DNA from: Gaiellasilicea sp031371615
GTDB taxonomy: Bacteria; Actinomycetota; Thermoleophilia; Gaiellales; Gaiellaceae
DNA: 9,039 nucleotides
Reading direction: 5' to 3'
NCBI GenBank assembly: GCA_031371615.1
Contig: JANMJY010000230.1
Coordinates: 1-9,039 of the forward strand
Shown: positions 7,655-9,039 of the stretch, one piece after another
How the letters are laid out: the number at the start of each line of letters is the position of its first letter
How positions within the stretch are numbered: position 1 is the stretch's first letter
The notes under the pieces: model-generated
Databases searched by the model: none
Seen by the model: the letters and a program-made list of their open reading frames with translations, nothing else
Told to the model about the DNA's origin: nothing
Made by a program: the position numbers and the translations under genes

Positions 7655-7691
7655 ACTGTGCCGAGCGGGACTGGCTAGAGTCGAGCGGCCG
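7652..7691 (+). promoter_or_regulatory. Candidate leaderless promoter of the hydrolase-glpK pair
   Basis: CGGACT (7652-7657, sharing GAC with TTGACA) and TAGAGT (7676-7681, four of six to TATAAT) are 18 bases apart. The GTG start at 7691 lies 9 bases past the -10, close to the expected transcription start, and no Shine-Dalgarno intervenes. The geometry matches the candidate promoter at 2222-2260. Confidence 0.45.
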
Positions 7692-8446
7692 TGTGCTTCG
7701 ATCGCGACTCACTGCCGCCGATCCCAGTGATCTCGGGTGCGGCGGTCTCGCACGACGACCTCGTCCTCGAAGCGCGCGGCGGAAACCGGCTCGCCGCGTT
7801 TGCCGCCACGCCCGACGAGCCCGGCCGCACGGGCATCGTCATCCTCCCGGACATCCGCGGTCTCTACCGCTTCTACGAGGAGCTGGCGCTGCGGTTCGCC
7901 GAGCGGGGCCACGCGGCGGTCGCGATCGACTACTTTGGGCGCACCGCCGGCGTGTCGAAACGGGACGAGGAGTTCGAGTGGCAGCCGCACGTTCAGCAGA
8001 CCACGGAGGCAGGCGTGCAGGCCGATACCGCCGCGGGCGTCGCCTGCCTGCGCGAGGCGGGCCACGACTCGATCTTCACCGTCGGGTTCTGCTTCGGCGG
8101 CCGCCACTCCTGGCTGGCTGCGGCGGGAGGACACGGGCTCGCCGGTGCGATCGGCTTCTACGGCCGCCCCGGTCCGGGCCAGGACGGCTCCCCGGGGCCG
8201 GCGCAGCGCGCTGCCGAGCTGGGGGCGCCGATCCTTGGGCTGATGGGCGGCGCCGACGAGGGGATCCCGGTCGAGCAGGTGACCGCGTTCGAGCGGGCGC
8301 TCGCGGAGGCCGGCATCGAGCACGAGCTCGTCGTCTACGACGGCGCTCCGCACAGCTTCTTCGACCGGAAGCAGGAGCAGTTCGCCGACGCCTCGGCCGA
8401 TGCGTGGGGCCGAGTTCTCGCCTTCGTCGAGCGGCTTTCGGCCTAG
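7691..8446 (+). CDS. Dienelactone hydrolase family protein
   Basis: Predicted cytosolic alpha/beta-hydrolase of 251 residues that cleaves ester or lactone bonds; the classical member hydrolyses dienelactone to maleylacetate in chlorocatechol breakdown. The DLH triad is visible: nucleophile C134 in GFCFGG (132-137), D189 in GLMGGADEG (183-191) and H221 in GAPHSFFD (218-225). At the position of the conserved Glu near residue 36 of Pseudomonas DLH, this has D54 in LPDIRGLYRF. The N-terminus MCFDRDSLPPIP is typical of actinobacterial members and fixes the GTG start at 7691. YFGRTAG at 81-87 is also typical of that group. No signal peptide is seen. The gene is followed after 10 bases by glpK, suggesting co-transcription. 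No ring-cleavage pathway genes are nearby, so the true substrate may differ from dienelactone. Confidence 0.92.
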   Translation: MCFDRDSLPPIPVISGAAVSHDDLVLEARGGNRLAAFAATPDEPGRTGIVILPDIRGLYRFYEELALRFAERGHAAVAIDYFGRTAGVSKRDEEFEWQPHVQQTTEAGVQADTAAGVACLREAGHDSIFTVGFCFGGRHSWLAAAGGHGLAGAIGFYGRPGPGQDGSPGPAQRAAELGAPILGLMGGADEGIPVEQVTAFERALAEAGIEHELVVYDGAPHSFFDRKQEQFADASADAWGRVLAFVERLSA

Positions 8447-8456
8447 GCGACTGCCC

Positions 8457-9039
8457 GTGATCCTGGCGATCGACCAGGGCACGACCGGCACGACGTGTCT
8501 CGTCGTCGACGACGAGCTCTCCCCCCCCGGCCGCGGTTGTCGGGAGTTTCCGCAGCACTACCCGCGACCGGGCTGGGTCGAGCACGACCCGGAAGAGCTC
8601 TGGGCTTCGGTGCTCGGAGCAGCCGAAGAGGCCGTGCGATCGGCCGGCGTCCGCCCGTCCGAGCTCCAGGCGATCGGGATCACGAACCAGCGCGAGACGA
8701 CCGTTCTCTGGGAGCGCGCCACAGGGAGGCCGGTCGCCCCGGCGATCGTCTGGCAGGACCGGCGCACGGCCGAACGCTGCAGCGAGCTACCGGCCGATCT
8801 GCTGCGTGAGCGAACGGGGCTCGTGCCCGATCCGTACTTCTCCGCCACGAAGCTCGAATGGCTGCTCGCCCGCACCGACGTGCCTCGCTCTGAGCTCGCG
8901 TTCGGCACGGTCGACACGTGGCTCGTCTGGAAGCTGACCGGCGGCCGGGTGCACGTCACCGACCTGACGAACGCGTCCCGGACGATGCTGCTCGGACTCG
9001 ACTCGCTCGACTGGGACGAGGAGCTGCTCGAGCTCTTCG
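8457..9039 (+). CDS. glpK: Glycerol kinase (N-terminal 194 residues; cut by right window edge)
   Basis: Cytosolic FGGY-family kinase that phosphorylates glycerol to glycerol 3-phosphate with ATP, feeding lipid synthesis and glycolysis. From the GTG at 8457, 194 codons run open to the right edge, about 40% of the usual 500 residues. The phosphate-binding DQGTTGT is at 6-12. By alignment from memory with E. coli GlpK, glycerol-binding R79 and E80 lie in ITNQRETT (75-82), W99 in IVWQDRRT (97-104) and Y127 in DPYFSATK (125-132). TVDTWLVWKLTGGRVHVTD at 151-169 is strongly GlpK-like and separates it from xylulo- and gluconokinases. The second glycerol Asp and the C-terminal ATPase lobe are beyond the window. 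An eight-C run at 8521-8528 encodes a Ser-Pro-Pro stretch that I would expect to be less Pro-rich; the frame stays intact. No Shine-Dalgarno is clear, and the start is 10 bases after the hydrolase stop. Confidence 0.95.
   Translation, partial: MILAIDQGTTGTTCLVVDDELSPPGRGCREFPQHYPRPGWVEHDPEELWASVLGAAEEAVRSAGVRPSELQAIGITNQRETTVLWERATGRPVAPAIVWQDRRTAERCSELPADLLRERTGLVPDPYFSATKLEWLLARTDVPRSELAFGTVDTWLVWKLTGGRVHVTDLTNASRTMLLGLDSLDWDEELLELF

Larger units (their letters stand above)
7615..7690. promoter_or_regulatory. Divergent promoter region between protease and hydrolase genes
   Basis: Only 76 bases separate two outward-facing starts. The region is locally A/T-rich (TTAAGAAAAC at 7641-7650) and carries two inverted repeats plus a promoter candidate for the hydrolase, each listed separately. 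Both promoters must overlap here, so a single regulator could control both genes. No -10 with a good fit is visible on the protease side. Confidence 0.5.

Overview
The window is ordinary-looking chromosomal DNA from a GC-rich bacterium, most likely an actinobacterium. A Thermoleophilia-type (Gaiella/Solirubrobacter-like) lineage is my guess from protein style, not something shown by the sequence. Pointers are high GC with strong third-position GC bias, frequent GTG starts, several starts with no Shine-Dalgarno but a -10-like hexamer just upstream, a glutamate-type ABC operon in the order ATPase, binding protein, permease, permease (as in Corynebacterium gluABCD), and a dienelactone hydrolase beginning MCFD as in actinobacterial relatives.

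Layout. (1) 1-2087, minus strand: the first 695 codons of a c-di-GMP enzyme with the order GAF, GGDEF, GAF, GAF, cut by the left edge. (2) 2088-2259: a divergent intergenic region with a candidate leaderless promoter for the transporter and an inverted repeat. (3) 2260-5434, plus strand: a four-gene polar amino acid uptake operon. A perfect 14-bp hairpin lies between the binding-protein gene and the first permease gene. (4) 5431-6618, minus strand: a Na+/H+-exchanger-type antiporter, whose stop codon interlocks with that of the last permease gene. (5) 6649-7614, minus strand: a secreted HEYGHH metalloprotease-like protein, just upstream of the antiporter gene. (6) 7615-7690: a compact divergent promoter region with a perfect 16-bp palindrome. 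(7) 7691-8446, plus strand: a dienelactone hydrolase family protein. (8) 8457-9039, plus strand: glpK, glycerol kinase, cut by the right edge.

How the genes work together. The transporter proteins form one importer: the exported family-3 binding protein captures an amino acid, two EAA-loop permeases form the channel and the ATPase dimer drives it. The dienelactone hydrolase and glycerol kinase genes are 10 bases apart and probably co-transcribed, but no shared pathway is evident. The GGDEF protein, antiporter and protease look like separate housekeeping or accessory functions.

I see no CRISPR array, tRNA, rRNA, transposon, phage gene or defence module, and no evidence of a new multi-gene system. 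The observations most worth a second look are the hairpin in the transporter operon, the recurring -10-like motif close to GTG starts, the GGDEF domain in the middle of its protein, and the binding protein without a lipobox. No gene-free stretch exceeds 300 bases; the longest is 172.
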